A model generated the notes under the pieces. It searched no databases, was not told the DNA's origin, and was given only the letters and a program-made list of their open reading frames with translations. Shown one piece after another: positions 15,873-25,042 of a stretch of DNA of 64,000 nt. This stretch comes from Hominimerdicola alba (GTDB taxonomy: Bacteria; Bacillota; Clostridia; Oscillospirales; Ruminococcaceae), in contig NZ_FOAT01000017.1 in NCBI RefSeq assembly GCF_900109655.1, positions 1 to 64,000 on the forward strand, in the 5' to 3' direction. Position 1 is the stretch's first letter, and each line of letters begins with the position of its first letter. Position numbers and translations under genes: made by a program.

Positions 15873-17143
15873 TTCACGATAGCCCTGTCTTTCATGCGGG
15901 CGAACAGCCTGTTTATAAACACCGTAGCAGCAAGAGAACGGGCATTTTTGTTCATGATGTTCTGTATCTTCTCGATGCTGGTGGTAAGCTTCGTGGAATC
16001 GGTGTACCGCATGGCACCTTTTTCAAAGAACTTGTCTATCATCATGTTAAGTTTGCCAAAAGTTTCCACGTCCATGTATGAATGTTTGCAGGCTGTCAGC
16101 ATTTTTGACATGAACTCAAAGAACAGTCTTTTGAGATCCACATTTTCTCTGTCGATGGATTCCAGCTTGTACCTGTAAAAGCAGTCGTTGAACATCTTAT
16201 ATATGAAAGCAGGTTCTGCTTTTGAAAGCTCGATAGGGTTGTATTCATAGGTCTCATATGGCATGGAAGCTCTGCCGTAAAGCCTTGTGGGTACAGTATC
16301 GGATCTCGCTTCTTCGCCGTTTATAATCGAAAGCAGAAGTTCTAACGCCCTGCCCCCAAGTGATGAACTGTCAGCGCCAACAGAGGATAGCGGCGGGTCA
16401 AGGTCGCTGGACATACGGGTATTGTCAAAGCCGAATACCATGATATCTCTGCCTATTATCTTGCCACGGGCTTTCAGCGTGGTGTACAGTCCCTTTGCGA
16501 CAGCATCGTTGATACAGAATATCGCCTGCACATTGGGATTGCGATCCAGCAGTCTTTCGGCAGCCGCGAATGAATCCTCGCTCATATCCGTATTCTCGAA
16601 CTGATCTTCGCTGTATTCCAGCCTGTAATCATGCAGGCATTTTATGAATATCTCTTTTCTGTCGCGGGCATCTTTGTTGTCATCTCTGCCCCCAAGCATA
16701 CATATTTTGGTAAGACCTTCGATGTTCGCGATGAACTCGATGGCTTCACGTATGCCGTTTTCGTTGTTGTAATTCACCGTTACAGCATCTTTCAGGTCTG
16801 AAGCCACCAGAACTTTCGGGATATCTGCCAGCCTTTCAAGAAGTTCATCAACTATCCCGTGGGAATCCTTGTCGCGCTCGCTGACGCTGCCGAGATGGAT
16901 TATCAGACCGTCTATGCTGCATATCTCGCTGAACCGCAGTATGTTGTTGTAGATCTCTCGGTACTTGTGCAGAGAGTTGTCTTCAATGCCGTAGTCGTAC
17001 TTTACAGGCAGTACCACCAGCCTTATCTGCTTCTTTTCAGAAATGGCGTTCGCGACGCTTTTTACCAGTTCTTTTGAAAAATCGCTGTTGATATCTTCAA
17101 GTATCATACAGATGACTTTTTCAGTTTTTCTGATATTTTCCAT
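15416..17143 (-). CDS. LacI-type periplasmic-binding-like sensor protein without DNA-binding domain
   Basis: 575 residues. Residues about 8-295 follow the LacI/PBP1 ligand-binding fold: CMILEDINSDFSKELVKSV start, DGLIIHLG, ICMLGGRDD, AIFCINDAVAKGLYTTLKA and IMVFGFDN. There is no helix-turn-helix in front and no signal peptide, so it is a cytoplasmic sensor. Residues about 300-575 are helical and then GAF-like (NALLFIFEKP, MKCNGFVSFPVICGRRLFGLLMC), without a GGDEF, EAL or kinase output. The start sits 13 bases behind the FIST-EAL gene, with a GGGGTGAG site. It may act through contact with the neighbouring EAL proteins. Confidence 0.75.
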   Translation of the reverse strand: MENIRKTEKVICMILEDINSDFSKELVKSVANAISEKKQIRLVVLPVKYDYGIEDNSLHKYREIYNNILRFSEICSIDGLIIHLGSVSERDKDSHGIVDELLERLADIPKVLVASDLKDAVTVNYNNENGIREAIEFIANIEGLTKICMLGGRDDNKDARDRKEIFIKCLHDYRLEYSEDQFENTDMSEDSFAAAERLLDRNPNVQAIFCINDAVAKGLYTTLKARGKIIGRDIMVFGFDNTRMSSDLDPPLSSVGADSSSLGGRALELLLSIINGEEARSDTVPTRLYGRASMPYETYEYNPIELSKAEPAFIYKMFNDCFYRYKLESIDRENVDLKRLFFEFMSKMLTACKHSYMDVETFGKLNMMIDKFFEKGAMRYTDSTKLTTSIEKIQNIMNKNARSLAATVFINRLFARMKDRAIVNQSKELISHERKTNRVRQQIKEFIVSCMDKTGCSMYRNFDKLGLDNALLFIFEKPIVHDLGEETLLPKNILLKCMMHMGDLYLMPEERQKFRVEDIFGCNKLTMKCNGFVSFPVICGRRLFGLLMCELTDDICENGEFIAMELGRSLALSEQ

Positions 17144-17156
17144 CAGCTCACCCCTG

Positions 17157-19760
17157 TCATATCTCGGGACAAGGCTTTGAGAACAGATATCCCTGAGAAT
17201 AATCTATGTTGTACTCCATAAGAAGATCCTGTATCTCCTGATTTTCCACAAACTCCGCGATAATGCGCATTTTGTGTTTGCTGAGTCTTTTCCAGCCCGC
17301 TATCAGTTCTATCAGATTTGCACACTGTTCGTCCTTTGTACAGTTTCTCACGATAGAACCGTCTATTTTAAGATAATCGCAGTGTATGCTGGCTATATGC
17401 TTCAGGTTCGAGAAACCGCTGCCGAAATCGTCGATGGATATCTGTCCACCAAGGTCGTGAATCTTGTCAACAAAAGCCACAAGGGTGTCGTAATCGTCGA
17501 TATCCTCATTTTCAAGTATCTCAAAGACGAAGTTTTCGGGGTGCTTGACCGTGGTAAGAAAATCGTATATGTAATCGACTATCTCGCGGTTCTTGATATC
17601 CCTCATGCCGATGTTTATGCTTACGCACTTGTCTGTGACGTCCTTGAATCTGTCAAAGACCTTGGTTATCATCGTCTTTGAAAGGGAATCGTAAAGCAGA
17701 CCGTATGACCTTGCAACGTCGAGAAAACTGCCGGGGTAGTATATCTTTCCGTTTTCGTCTTCAAGTCTCATCAGCGATTCGTAGTGGTGTACAGTATGGG
17801 TCTTGTTATCATGTATCCCCTGGAAATATGGTATTACCTTATCATGATTTATGGCATAGTTTATCACGTTTACCATGTGATAGCGCTCGCGTATGCTTTC
17901 CTCGTCAAGCATATCCGAACTTGCGTCCCTTACGCAGAACTGCATATTCTTGCTGGACATGGTAAGCCTTGCTGAATGGACAGCCTGCTCTATATTCTCG
18001 ATGGTACAGCCGTCAAGAACGCTGAAAAGAGGCACTATGGCTATATAGTCCTCAGATGTTTCAAACAGATCCCGCTGCAGCTTTTCCATATCCCTTACAA
18101 AGTCCGGAAGGGCGTACATATATGAGGGCGCACCTATGGCAAGGTTCCAGTCCTTGATGTGGTATACCTTATATCCTCTTTGTTTAGCATAGCTCATGCA
18201 TTTGGTTATGTAGTTCTTGTAGGTCAGGTCTATGATCGCCTTCGGGAACACACTGCTCATGGCATAGGTTTCAAATACGTTAATCATGCATATGCGGTCG
18301 TAGCCATTCAGCTTTATATCCATACTCATGGCTGCGGCGTTGGGCAGTTCTTCTGTATCCGAATACAGCATCTTCAGCTCGCAGTCCCGCACGAATGCTT
18401 TAAGGCTGTCCGCCGCTGAGAAAGCTTCGTTTGCATTCAGCTTGTTTTCGATATCGTATAGATAGTTCAGCATCTCTCTGTTATCAGCGATAAGCGAATC
18501 CGTATGTGAGAAAGCATAGGGGTTATACTCCTGAGTAGCAGGGGATTCGCCTATTACCGATACGACGAATGAGCAGTTAGCAAAAGTGTTCCTGCCGTTG
18601 ACATGGGCTATCTCACCCTCGGTGATACAGCCGCACATATTTGAATTCTCATATGCCGAAAGCTCCCACTTTACGCAGTTTGAGTATATCATCGAACGGG
18701 CTATGCAGGAGTATCCGAACAAGGTCTCAGCTTTTTCAAAATTCTCTATCCTTCTGTAAAGCGAGCGGTTATCCGCGATAACTTTGCGGTCGTAAATAAA
18801 TGCACGCCTCAGCTTTTTGCCCACAGTTACATTGTGGTTCGCGCATATCCGCTCCCGCTTTATGTTATAATCCTTTTCGGGATACATTTTCTGAAGCTTG
18901 CTTATGATAGGCTCACTGCTGTCGAAAATATCGTTCAGCGACTGATTCTCCGAAAAACGCACGAATATTGGTATATCGCTGACATCTGAATAAACATAGG
19001 GGAAAAGATTTGTAAGCTCCGGTCTGTCGGTAAGTTCGTCGCCTATGCCCAGACGGTACTCTCTTGCGGCGTCCTTGCCGTCCAGAGAAAGTATACAGGA
19101 GCAGAAAGTATCGGTTATCTCCCTTTCCTCGCCCAGCGCCTGAACGCCAGTGGCGTAGGAGCTGAAACTTTCTACTTCGGCACCGCTTATAGCCGCAACG
19201 ATTATCGCCCTGTTCGACCAGCCCTTCTCATTGAAAACAAAGCCGGAATCAAGGAACTTTTTCAGGCTGACCTCGGAAGTGTTTGCAAGTCCGCCTATCA
19301 TCTGCACTCCGGGGAAGTACTTGTTGCTCTTTTCCACAAAGTTATACACGCCCAGATACTTTCTTGTAAGGAAAGTCAGCATGAGCTTGGTATCATCACT
19401 TATTACAGCGTCCCTTACAGCCATGCACAGATCATCAGAAGTCACGGGCAGACCGTTCTCCTCAAATGTGGGAAGCATGGCTGTCCTTATGGTGCCTTTC
19501 GACATCTGTGTTACAGAGATTATACACTGGTTCTGTATCAGCTTGCCCCAGCATATGGTGGCAGAGGTACTTGTCCCGAAGATATGGGCTTCGGGTATCA
19601 GCTGGGATATGTACCTGGCAAGCTCCACCGCCTCATCTTCAAGATGTATAGCAGTGTGGATCCTTATGAGTATATCTCCGTTTTTAGGGTCCAGCATAAG
19701 CTGCTGGAATGTATCTGCAAGACGCGCTTTTGAAGCATACCTGAAATTCCATGTAAACAT
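17157..19760 (-). CDS. FIST sensor - degenerate GGDEF - EAL c-di-GMP phosphodiesterase
   Basis: 867 residues, no membrane segment. FIST N (about 28-205) and FIST C (about 215-400, with LFGYSCIARS and CGCITEGEIAHVNG) form a small-ligand sensor thought to bind amino acids. Residues about 480-610 resemble a worn-out GGDEF domain without the GGDEF motif. The EAL domain (about 632-867) keeps the residues needed for c-di-GMP hydrolysis: Glu661 (ESL), Asn716, Glu747, Asp777-Asp778 (IDDFGSG), Lys798, Glu836 (AEFVE) and Gln856. So it is predicted to be an active phosphodiesterase. Promoter at 19791-19819; the 15416 gene follows in the same operon. Confidence 0.85.
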   Translation of the reverse strand: MFTWNFRYASKARLADTFQQLMLDPKNGDILIRIHTAIHLEDEAVELARYISQLIPEAHIFGTSTSATICWGKLIQNQCIISVTQMSKGTIRTAMLPTFEENGLPVTSDDLCMAVRDAVISDDTKLMLTFLTRKYLGVYNFVEKSNKYFPGVQMIGGLANTSEVSLKKFLDSGFVFNEKGWSNRAIIVAAISGAEVESFSSYATGVQALGEEREITDTFCSCILSLDGKDAAREYRLGIGDELTDRPELTNLFPYVYSDVSDIPIFVRFSENQSLNDIFDSSEPIISKLQKMYPEKDYNIKRERICANHNVTVGKKLRRAFIYDRKVIADNRSLYRRIENFEKAETLFGYSCIARSMIYSNCVKWELSAYENSNMCGCITEGEIAHVNGRNTFANCSFVVSVIGESPATQEYNPYAFSHTDSLIADNREMLNYLYDIENKLNANEAFSAADSLKAFVRDCELKMLYSDTEELPNAAAMSMDIKLNGYDRICMINVFETYAMSSVFPKAIIDLTYKNYITKCMSYAKQRGYKVYHIKDWNLAIGAPSYMYALPDFVRDMEKLQRDLFETSEDYIAIVPLFSVLDGCTIENIEQAVHSARLTMSSKNMQFCVRDASSDMLDEESIRERYHMVNVINYAINHDKVIPYFQGIHDNKTHTVHHYESLMRLEDENGKIYYPGSFLDVARSYGLLYDSLSKTMITKVFDRFKDVTDKCVSINIGMRDIKNREIVDYIYDFLTTVKHPENFVFEILENEDIDDYDTLVAFVDKIHDLGGQISIDDFGSGFSNLKHIASIHCDYLKIDGSIVRNCTKDEQCANLIELIAGWKRLSKHKMRIIAEFVENQEIQDLLMEYNIDYSQGYLFSKPCPEI

Positions 19761-19790
19761 AAAAGTTCCCCTTGTTATTTATTCGCTATG

Positions 19791-19819
19791 ATTTTATCAT
19801 AAAGTATGTGTCTTGTCAT
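19791..19819 (-). promoter_or_regulatory. promoter of the FIST-EAL operon
   Basis: Minus strand: ATGACA (19814-19819), 17-base spacer, TAAAAT (19791-19796), extended TGA. Confidence 0.55.
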
Positions 19820-19857
19820 GATGGTATCTTTCATGGGATGATCGCGGTATAATCGGT

Positions 19858-22800
19858 TCAGTCGCTGCTGTTGGCACGCTGTATCTCCTTGCCGTTCACG
19901 ATGAATCTGCCGCTGCCGTTTATTATCCTGAAATTCTCCTCCTCCGCAAAGCAGTCGGTATCAAGATTGTTCCTTACGTCCCACTTTGCATCGCATCTGT
20001 TCATTCTTATGTAAGTATCATCGGAATACCCGCCAACTGCAAGAGAATCAGCGCCCGAAAGCATGAACTTCGTGATCGTGGATGACATCTCACACTTTGT
20101 GGTGCCCCGAAGTGCGCCTATTCCTGTCAGCGATATTCCGCCTATCTCCATGTTCAGGCTGGAGATATCCACCGATACCTGCGCATTTTCACCCCTTACC
20201 GAGCCCAGCCCCACTATCTCGGAGCCGTCGCCCTGCAGTTTCATGGTGCATTTTGATATGGATATCTTTGAACTGCCCGTCACAGAACCTATGGCTGCGC
20301 CGTCCTGTGTGGTGAAATCAACGATGATATTGCTGCTGTCTATCAGCACATTTGCATCCCCTGCAAGAGAACCTATGCAGACTGTTCTGCTGCCGTTGGT
20401 GCTGAGTATGTACTGTCCGCTGAACATACGTATCTTTCCGCCTTTGCCGCTGCCGATACATATGCCGGAATTTCCGTGCCCCTTTATCTCGATAGTGCCG
20501 CTCTGGGCGAATATCAGCTCACCCGCCGAACTGTCGGGGAGATTTCCTATGCCGCAGAATTCAGGGGAATTCAGGACTATTACCATATTGCCGTCACCCT
20601 CGATGGTGAGCTTTGATGTCATTGGCACTATTATGCCCGAATTCATCAACACGTTGTCGCCCGAAAGCACCAGTGTAACATCTGAGTTTTCGCCTACCTC
20701 CACCGCAGGACACTTCCTGTCGTTGGTCAGGGAGATATTTTCCAGTGTTATCCTGCCCTTGTAGCCGTTCTCGATATTTATATGCAGATTTGAATTCGCA
20801 CCGGGAGAGCCGTATAATGTGATATCCTTGTATATCATCGCACCCTTGCCCACGACTATCTCGGCTATGCTCTCCTTGGTAAGTGCAGAAAGTGATACAC
20901 GGTTGGTCTTGCCTGCGATATATCTTTGAATATTGCTGCCTGCAAGGAATTCGCTGCGGTAAGCCGCTATCTCTTTGCGTACGCTTTCGCTTACCTCCTC
21001 CATGAAATCAGGAGCGGGTTTGCCTGTGTAGAAGCCCTGAATAAGGTCAGCACCCAGTATTATCGCGACACGCAGTTCCTCGGAGGTCTCAACACCCTCA
21101 GCCAGCGCCAGTATGTCGTTATCGTGGCAGAAGTTGATTATCTCTTTAACGAAGTGCTGTTTCTGGGGTTTTATCTGTATCTCGCTGATGAGGGCTCTGT
21201 CTATCTTGACGAAGTTAGGCATATACCTCAGCAGATTGTTTACATTTGAATAGCCTGATCCGTAGTCGTCAACGGCTATCTTTATATTGTGACGCTGAAG
21301 GATGCTTTTCAGTCTTTCCAGCTCGTCATCTGCCAGCTGGGATTCCTCTGTCAGTTCTACAACAACGTTGTCCGAAAGCTTTTCCAGATAACCTTCAACT
21401 GTCCTTAGGTCCTCATCTTCGAGCATTATGCCCGGTATGCTGTTTATGAATATCTTTGCGCCGCCCAGCTTTTCAAGGTTATTTTCGACTATGTTCAGCA
21501 CATTCATAAATGTGGCTCTCTCTATGTCTACCAGCCTGTGCTGCATATCGGCGTATCTGACTATCGTCAGCGGCGGCAGGTTTCTATCTGTGTTCGAGCG
21601 CATCAGTGCCTCATATGAGAATATTGAGCTGTCCTTTGTATCTACTATCGGCTGGAATTTGTAGGTGAAAAGATTGTTGTCCAGTATCTTTGTGACCAGC
21701 TTGTAATCAGCTTTTTCCTCGCTGTCGAGATTTTCATAAGCCGCATTGATCGCCGCAAATTTGGAGCTTTTGAGATTATTCAGCTGTTCCTGTATGCGGT
21801 TTGCTTCAAGATATCTTCTCAGTGCCTCTAGTCCGCGGGATACCAGCAGTATCCACTTGCGGTAGGTCTCATCGTAGCTTCTCGCTTTGTCGCCGTATTC
21901 CACTGCCGCGTAGCCGAAACAGGTGTTTTCCGAGAAAACAGGCGTGAAGAACACAGCCCTTGGCTTTTCACGCTCTTCAAAAAGGTCGGGGAGAAGCTTG
22001 CTGCTGTCAAAGGAAATATCAAGTCCTGCAATGCCGTCCTTGAAGCTTTTATTGAACCTGACTGCGTATATCATATTATCTGGGTAGCCGTCGTTGCCGA
22101 AATGCACATCGCTGCTCTTGCCCATATACCGCCACAGATCGCCAAGACAGAGGTGAAAATTCTCTGCGCCTATCTTGAAAGCGTGGGAGTATACCGTACC
22201 CGCAAAGCCTGCAAGGTCGGTCTGGGATATGAGGTCGTCAGCCATTGTGTTGTTTACCGAATCAAAGCCCTCCTGAGATATAACAGTGCCCCATTCGATT
22301 CTGCGGTTGCTGATCTTGGGGATATCGGAATGTGAGCAGCCGCAGCTTTCGCCCATGAAAAGATTTTTAGGCGCATAGAACGGGGGAGTCTCTCTGCCTG
22401 CGAATCTGTCCGCCATATACCCTGCCGAATACTCGCCGAGCTCCTCAGCGGGTATTACCGCCGATGTTATTGGCTTAGGAGAAGTCTGACCCTCGAAAAT
22501 GGAATCGTAGCTGACTACTGCTATCTCTTCGGGTACAGCTATATCCCTTTCTTCAAATGCTTGACAAAGACCTATCGCCATGCAGTCGTTGGCGCATATC
22601 ACTGCGTCTGGCAGCTTTTTGCCGCAATTTAGCAGACGGTCAGCGCAAAGCTCACCGCTGAGATACCAGAAGTCGCCGTATATTATCCTGTCCTCGGGCA
22701 GGGAAAGGCCGTGCTTTTTCAGAGAGTTTTGCACAGCATGCAGACGCTGCTGAGAGTGTTTGTGCCATTGTTTGCCGCACAGAAAAGCGATATCCTCAGC

Positions 22801-23199
22801 ACCGTGTACTGTTACAAGATGGTCGATGAGAGCTTCGATGGATTCGCGGCAGTCGGTGTAAACGCTGGGAAAGTGTCTGCTTTGTGATTCTATCATCAGC
22901 ACGGGCTTGTGGAAATTCTCGTACAGCCATTCATCAAGGTCTTCGGCTGCCCCCGCGGTCTGTATAGTATCTGCCAGCACCACTGCGCCGTCGAAAAGCT
23001 CGGGGCGCATCAGCGTGAATATATTTGTCTCGCCCTTTTCACGTATAGCTGTATCCTGATATTTATGGTACATCGAAAACACGCACACGTCCATATCAAG
23101 AGCAAAAGCATTTCTCAGGAAGCCTGTTATGAATCTGCTCTGGTAGCTTTCGTCTGCCTGTCCGACAAATAAAGCGATATGTTTCCTGTTGTTTGTCAT
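19858..23199 (-). CDS. LacI-type sensor - GAF-like - EAL phosphodiesterase - C-terminal beta-helix repeats
   Basis: 1113 residues without signal peptide or membrane helix. Residues 1-290: LacI/PBP1 ligand-binding fold (HIALFVGQADESYQSRF, DAVICANDCMAIGL, IAVVSYDS). About 310-460: GAF-like. About 505-735: EAL domain with all catalytic residues, Glu530 (EALMR), Asn586, Glu615, Asp644-Asp645, Lys665, Glu701, Gln721. From about 765 to the end the sequence becomes rich in Gly, Ser, Ile, Val; about six degenerate units of 27 residues, each opening with a phrase such as CIGSLAGDA, AIGSVTGSS or GLGSVRGEN, run from about 911 to 1060. Such repeats usually build beta-helices in cell-surface proteins. Joining them to a cytoplasmic EAL enzyme is unusual. 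Own promoter at 23243-23271. Confidence 0.8.
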   Translation of the reverse strand: MTNNRKHIALFVGQADESYQSRFITGFLRNAFALDMDVCVFSMYHKYQDTAIREKGETNIFTLMRPELFDGAVVLADTIQTAGAAEDLDEWLYENFHKPVLMIESQSRHFPSVYTDCRESIEALIDHLVTVHGAEDIAFLCGKQWHKHSQQRLHAVQNSLKKHGLSLPEDRIIYGDFWYLSGELCADRLLNCGKKLPDAVICANDCMAIGLCQAFEERDIAVPEEIAVVSYDSIFEGQTSPKPITSAVIPAEELGEYSAGYMADRFAGRETPPFYAPKNLFMGESCGCSHSDIPKISNRRIEWGTVISQEGFDSVNNTMADDLISQTDLAGFAGTVYSHAFKIGAENFHLCLGDLWRYMGKSSDVHFGNDGYPDNMIYAVRFNKSFKDGIAGLDISFDSSKLLPDLFEEREKPRAVFFTPVFSENTCFGYAAVEYGDKARSYDETYRKWILLVSRGLEALRRYLEANRIQEQLNNLKSSKFAAINAAYENLDSEEKADYKLVTKILDNNLFTYKFQPIVDTKDSSIFSYEALMRSNTDRNLPPLTIVRYADMQHRLVDIERATFMNVLNIVENNLEKLGGAKIFINSIPGIMLEDEDLRTVEGYLEKLSDNVVVELTEESQLADDELERLKSILQRHNIKIAVDDYGSGYSNVNNLLRYMPNFVKIDRALISEIQIKPQKQHFVKEIINFCHDNDILALAEGVETSEELRVAIILGADLIQGFYTGKPAPDFMEEVSESVRKEIAAYRSEFLAGSNIQRYIAGKTNRVSLSALTKESIAEIVVGKGAMIYKDITLYGSPGANSNLHINIENGYKGRITLENISLTNDRKCPAVEVGENSDVTLVLSGDNVLMNSGIIVPMTSKLTIEGDGNMVIVLNSPEFCGIGNLPDSSAGELIFAQSGTIEIKGHGNSGICIGSGKGGKIRMFSGQYILSTNGSRTVCIGSLAGDANVLIDSSNIIVDFTTQDGAAIGSVTGSSKISISKCTMKLQGDGSEIVGLGSVRGENAQVSVDISSLNMEIGGISLTGIGALRGTTKCEMSSTITKFMLSGADSLAVGGYSDDTYIRMNRCDAKWDVRNNLDTDCFAEEENFRIINGSGRFIVNGKEIQRANSSD

Positions 23200-23242
23200 T
23201 ATAAAAACCTCTGTTCGGGCTTATTGTATGTATTTGATATAA

Positions 23243-23271
23243 ATTATAGCACAAATCTCAAAACTTTTCAA
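23243..23271 (-). promoter_or_regulatory. promoter of the EAL/beta-helix gene
   Basis: Minus strand: TTGAAA (23266-23271), 17-base spacer, TATAAT (23243-23248), extended TGC. Confidence 0.7.
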
Positions 23272-23356
23272 TATTATTTAAGAAAAAATCTCAGAAAATA
23301 GTTTTCTTTACCGAAATAACAAATCAGAAACAATTATAACGGCGTATATAGGCGCA

Positions 23357-23391
23357 AAAACTCTTCCGCCCTGAATGAACGAAAGAGTTTT
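23357..23391 (-). terminator. terminator of the tRNA-Ala operon
   Basis: Inverted AAAACTCTT (23357-23365) and AAGAGTTTT (23383-23391); read on the minus strand it ends in TTTTTG, 26 bases behind the second tRNA. Confidence 0.65.
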
Positions 23392-23416
23392 GTATACATA
23401 CTATAATAATGGAATA

Positions 23417-23489
23417 TGGAGCATACGAGGATCGAACTCGTGACCTCCACACTGCCAGTGTGGCGCGCTCCCGGCTGCGCCAATGCCCC
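23417..23489 (-). tRNA. tRNA-Ala (anticodon GGC)
   Basis: A 73-base cloverleaf: acceptor GGGGCAT/ATGCTCC with discriminator A, anticodon stem CCACA/TGTGG around loop CTGGCAG (anticodon GGC, reading GCC and GCU), and T-loop GTTCGATCC. The G3-U70 wobble pair, the identity mark for alanyl-tRNA synthetase, is present. CCA is not encoded. Confidence 0.93.
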
Positions 23490-23505
23490 TTATCTTTAAC
23501 TATAA

Positions 23506-23578
23506 TGGACCTGAGGAGGGTCGAACTCCCGACCTCTGCGTTGCGAACGCAGCGCTCTCCCAATTGAGCTACAGGCCC
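23506..23578 (-). tRNA. tRNA-Ala (anticodon CGC)
   Basis: 73 bases: acceptor GGGCCTG/CAGGTCC, discriminator A, anticodon stem CTGCG/CGCAG around TTCGCAA (anticodon CGC, reading GCG). G3-U70 is present, confirming alanine. CCA is not encoded. It is first in the two-tRNA transcript and 16 bases before the GGC tRNA. Confidence 0.93.
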
Positions 23579-23589
23579 ATGACACTGAT

Positions 23590-23618
23590 ATTATAGCACA
23601 ACGAATTTGCGATGTCAA
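23590..23618 (-). promoter_or_regulatory. promoter of the tRNA-Ala pair
   Basis: Minus strand: consensus TTGACA (23613-23618), 17-base spacer, consensus TATAAT (23590-23595), extended TGC. The strongest promoter match in the window, as expected for tRNA. Confidence 0.85.
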
Positions 23619-23919
23619 TAGGGTTTTCCACGATATGACAGCCTTTTCAGCCATTTGGCACAGTCAGGTATAATTTGGCGGATGATATGGAAAAAACAGG
23701 TAAAACAAAGCCGATATGCAAGTTGCGGATGCGAAACTTTCATTTTCTGCATTTTGCATAAAAATAGGGGCTTTCAGGGGTGATGAGGGAGACGTATGAT
23801 ACGAATACACCCTTGATAAAGGCGTTTTGCTTATGTAAGATGTGCTTTAAAACTCGGAAAATATCTGAAAAATCGGGTAGAAAATCTGTTTAAAAAGGTA
23901 TCCTCGTGAAATTTTGCTA
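23619..23919. other. intergenic region with no recognised feature
   Basis: About 300 bases between the tRNA promoter and the ddh promoter. No open frame with a ribosome site, no clear stem-loop and no repeat seen. Confidence 0.4.
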
Positions 23920-23948
23920 TTGACGTTTGCGCAAAATTGTGATAAAAT
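23920..23948 (+). promoter_or_regulatory. promoter of ddh
   Basis: TTGACG (23920-23925), 17-base spacer, TAAAAT (23943-23948), extended TGA. Confidence 0.7.
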
Positions 23949-23987
23949 ATTTAGCGTAAGATTTTTATCTGAAAGGACATGATATCA

Positions 23988-24977
23988 ATGAGCAATATTC
24001 GTATAGGTATAGTCGGCTACGGCAATCTTGGCAGAGGCGTTGAGCTTGCCATAAGACAGAACCCCGATACCGAGCTTGCAGCAGTTTTCACCAGAAGAGA
24101 TCCCTCTACCCTGAAGATACTCACAGCAGGCGTTGGTGTATATTCTGTAAATGATGTAGCTGATTTCAAGGAAAAGATAGATGTACTTATCCTCTGCGGC
24201 GGCAGTGCTACCGATCTGCCCGAGCAGACACCCAAGTTCGCTGAGCTGTTCAACACTATCGACAGCTTCGATACCCACGCTCGTATCCCCGAGCACTTCG
24301 CAAATGTTGACGCAGCTTCCAAGAAGGGCGGCAATATCAGCGTTATCTCCGTGGGCTGGGATCCCGGTATGTTCTCCGTACAGAGACTTTACGGCAGCTG
24401 CATACTCCCCGAAGGCAAGGACTACACATTCTGGGGCAAGGGCGTTTCTCAGGGACATTCCGACGCTATCAGACGTGTTGAGGGCGTAGCTGACGGCAAG
24501 CAGTACACCGTTCCCGTACAGGCTGCTATGGACGCTGTAAGAAACGGCGAAGATCCTGACCTGACCACAAGACAGAAGCACACAAGAGAGTGCTTCGTAG
24601 TTGCAAAGGAAGGCGCTGACAAGGCAAAGATCGAGAACGATATCAAGACTATGCCTAACTACTTCTCCGACTACGACACCACCGTAAACTTCATCTCTCA
24701 GGAAGAGCTGAACGCTAACCACAGCGGTATCCCCCACGGCGGTTTCGTATTCCGCAGCGGCAAGACAGGCGTTAACGGCGAGACCCGCCACATCATCGAG
24801 TACAGCCTGAAGCTGGGCTCCAACCCCGAGTTCACTTCCAGCATACTTGTAGCATATGCAAGAGCTGCTGTAAGAATGAAGAACGAGGGCATGACAGGCT
24901 GCAAGACCGTATTCGATATTGCTCCCGCATACCTCTCGCCCAAGAGCGGCGACGAGCTGAGAGCTTCGATGCTTTAA
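23988..24977 (+). CDS. ddh: meso-diaminopimelate D-dehydrogenase
   Basis: 329 residues from the ATG at 23988; an ATG at 23979 is in frame but sits only one base behind the GAAAGGA site. The protein starts MSNIRIGIVGYGNLGRGVEL, the NADPH-binding Rossmann motif. LCGGSATDLPEQTP, SFDTHARIPEHF, SVGWDPGMFS and WGKGVSQGHSDAIRR are the classic Ddh blocks that bind diaminopimelate. It makes meso-DAP from tetrahydrodipicolinate in one NADPH-dependent step, for lysine and peptidoglycan. Very biased codon use suggests strong expression. Monocistronic, with its own promoter and terminator. Confidence 0.95.
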   Translation: MSNIRIGIVGYGNLGRGVELAIRQNPDTELAAVFTRRDPSTLKILTAGVGVYSVNDVADFKEKIDVLILCGGSATDLPEQTPKFAELFNTIDSFDTHARIPEHFANVDAASKKGGNISVISVGWDPGMFSVQRLYGSCILPEGKDYTFWGKGVSQGHSDAIRRVEGVADGKQYTVPVQAAMDAVRNGEDPDLTTRQKHTRECFVVAKEGADKAKIENDIKTMPNYFSDYDTTVNFISQEELNANHSGIPHGGFVFRSGKTGVNGETRHIIEYSLKLGSNPEFTSSILVAYARAAVRMKNEGMTGCKTVFDIAPAYLSPKSGDELRASML

Positions 24978-24995
24978 TATCATATCGTTTTTTCA

Positions 24996-25024
24996 AGAGA
25001 TCGCTTCGGCGGTCTCTTTTTTTT
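24996..25024 (+). terminator. terminator of ddh
   Basis: Stem AGAGATCGC / GCGGTCTCT (24996-25004 with 25009-25017) closed by a TTCG tetraloop, then a run of T. Confidence 0.9.
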
Positions 25025-25042
25025 ATTATCCATTTACCACAC

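Noticed and set aside
15416-17143. LacI-family transcription repressor
   Set aside because: The N-terminal helix-turn-helix is missing; the chain begins directly with the ligand-binding fold.
23985-24983. A 332-codon open frame exactly antisense to ddh
   Set aside because: It mirrors a strongly codon-biased gene; its composition (Val/Leu/Ser/Cys/Tyr-rich) and lack of a ribosome site mark it as a shadow.
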